Shown here piece after piece: positions 63,894 to 64,000 of a stretch of 64,000 bases of DNA. The stretch is taken from positions 1 to 64,000 of the forward strand of contig CAJFUB010000031.1 of the NCBI GenBank assembly GCA_904420095.1, in the 5' to 3' direction. The first letter of the stretch is position 1. Every line of letters starts with the position of its first letter. Under the pieces are notes generated by a model. It saw only the letters and a program-made list of their open reading frames with translations. It did not search any database and was not told the origin of the DNA. The position numbers and the translations under genes are program-made. The stretch comes from an uncultured Clostridia bacterium (GTDB lineage: Bacteria > Bacillota > Clostridia > UBA1212 > UBA1255).

Positions 63894-64000
63894 TCACCGT
63901 TCTTCCGTAAGCTTTCTGATTTCTTCCGGAGAGACGTGCCGCCATTGTCCCTCTTTCATGTCTCCGAGCTCCAGAGAGCCAAAGCCGATCCGCATCAATC
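63894..64000 (-). CDS. C-terminal end of a pseudouridine synthase (RsuA/RluB type), cut by window edge
   Basis: 35 visible codons on the minus strand read LMRIGFGSLELGDMKEGQWR and end HVSPEEIRKLTEER. This matches the conserved C-terminus (RIGPLELGDLKPGEWR-like) of RsuA/RluB-family rRNA pseudouridine synthases. The stop lies four bases before the exporter start, so it may be co-transcribed with the triad. Confidence 0.75.
   Translation of the reverse strand, partial: LMRIGFGSLELGDMKEGQWRHVSPEEIRKLTEER

Overview
The window looks like a chromosomal stretch of an anaerobic, probably endospore-forming Clostridia-type Firmicute of middling GC. Clues are a CotS-type spore-coat kinase-like protein, type III glutamine synthetase, HisZ with short-form HisG, the pgsA-plsX-acpP-rnc cluster, frequent GTG/TTG starts, strong GGAGG ribosome sites and near-consensus sigma-A promoters. 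No rRNA, tRNA, CRISPR array, integrase or intact insertion sequence was recognised. The genus cannot be named from this alone.

Layout. 1-840 holds no convincing complete gene. 841-5450 is an AT-rich accessory island: a truncated ABC-exporter fragment on the minus strand, then on the plus strand a strong promoter, a tiny cysteine-rich peptide with a frame-interrupted leader-like region, a long hairpin, and two overlapping half-ABC exporters. This resembles a peptide (RiPP- or signal-type) production and export locus and is the best candidate for something undescribed. 5563-10421 carries small membrane proteins, a two-component system, an FMN reductase-like protein and an 80-residue repeat protein. 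11386-14433 is a copper module: CopA with an extra CopZ-like tail, CsoR, and two CsoR-type operators. 14493-17270 has an SDR enzyme, a cysteine-rich protein of unknown role, a DUF2975/HTH pair and ThpR.

17373-24873 is a compact minus-strand histidine operon (hisZ-G-D-C-B-H-A-F-IE) behind a promoter covered by a large dyad with a TrpR-like core. 25020-28643 has a surface protein, an acidic protein whose end is joined out of frame to signal peptidase I across a run of ten A, and a spore-coat kinase-like protein. 28647-35942 (minus) holds serS-dut-ispF-asd-dapA-dapB followed by a flavodoxin and two SpoU-type RNA methylases. 36090-46179 (minus) has a class II aldolase-like protein, type III glutamine synthetase, a GT-C membrane protein, a dipeptidase, two surface phosphoesterases and a radical SAM protein. 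comEA and a glycosidase-like lipoprotein lie on the plus strand (46381-49556).

49678-58772 (minus) is mostly housekeeping: recA-recX-rimO-pgsA-plsX-acpP-rnc with a ThuA-like protein and an Elp3-like radical SAM protein, then a VTC/DUF4956 pair. 58873-63889 is a tightly coupled triad of two unusual ABC exporters, each with an N-terminal extension and a zinc ribbon, around a DUF1854 protein. The window ends inside a pseudouridine synthase gene.
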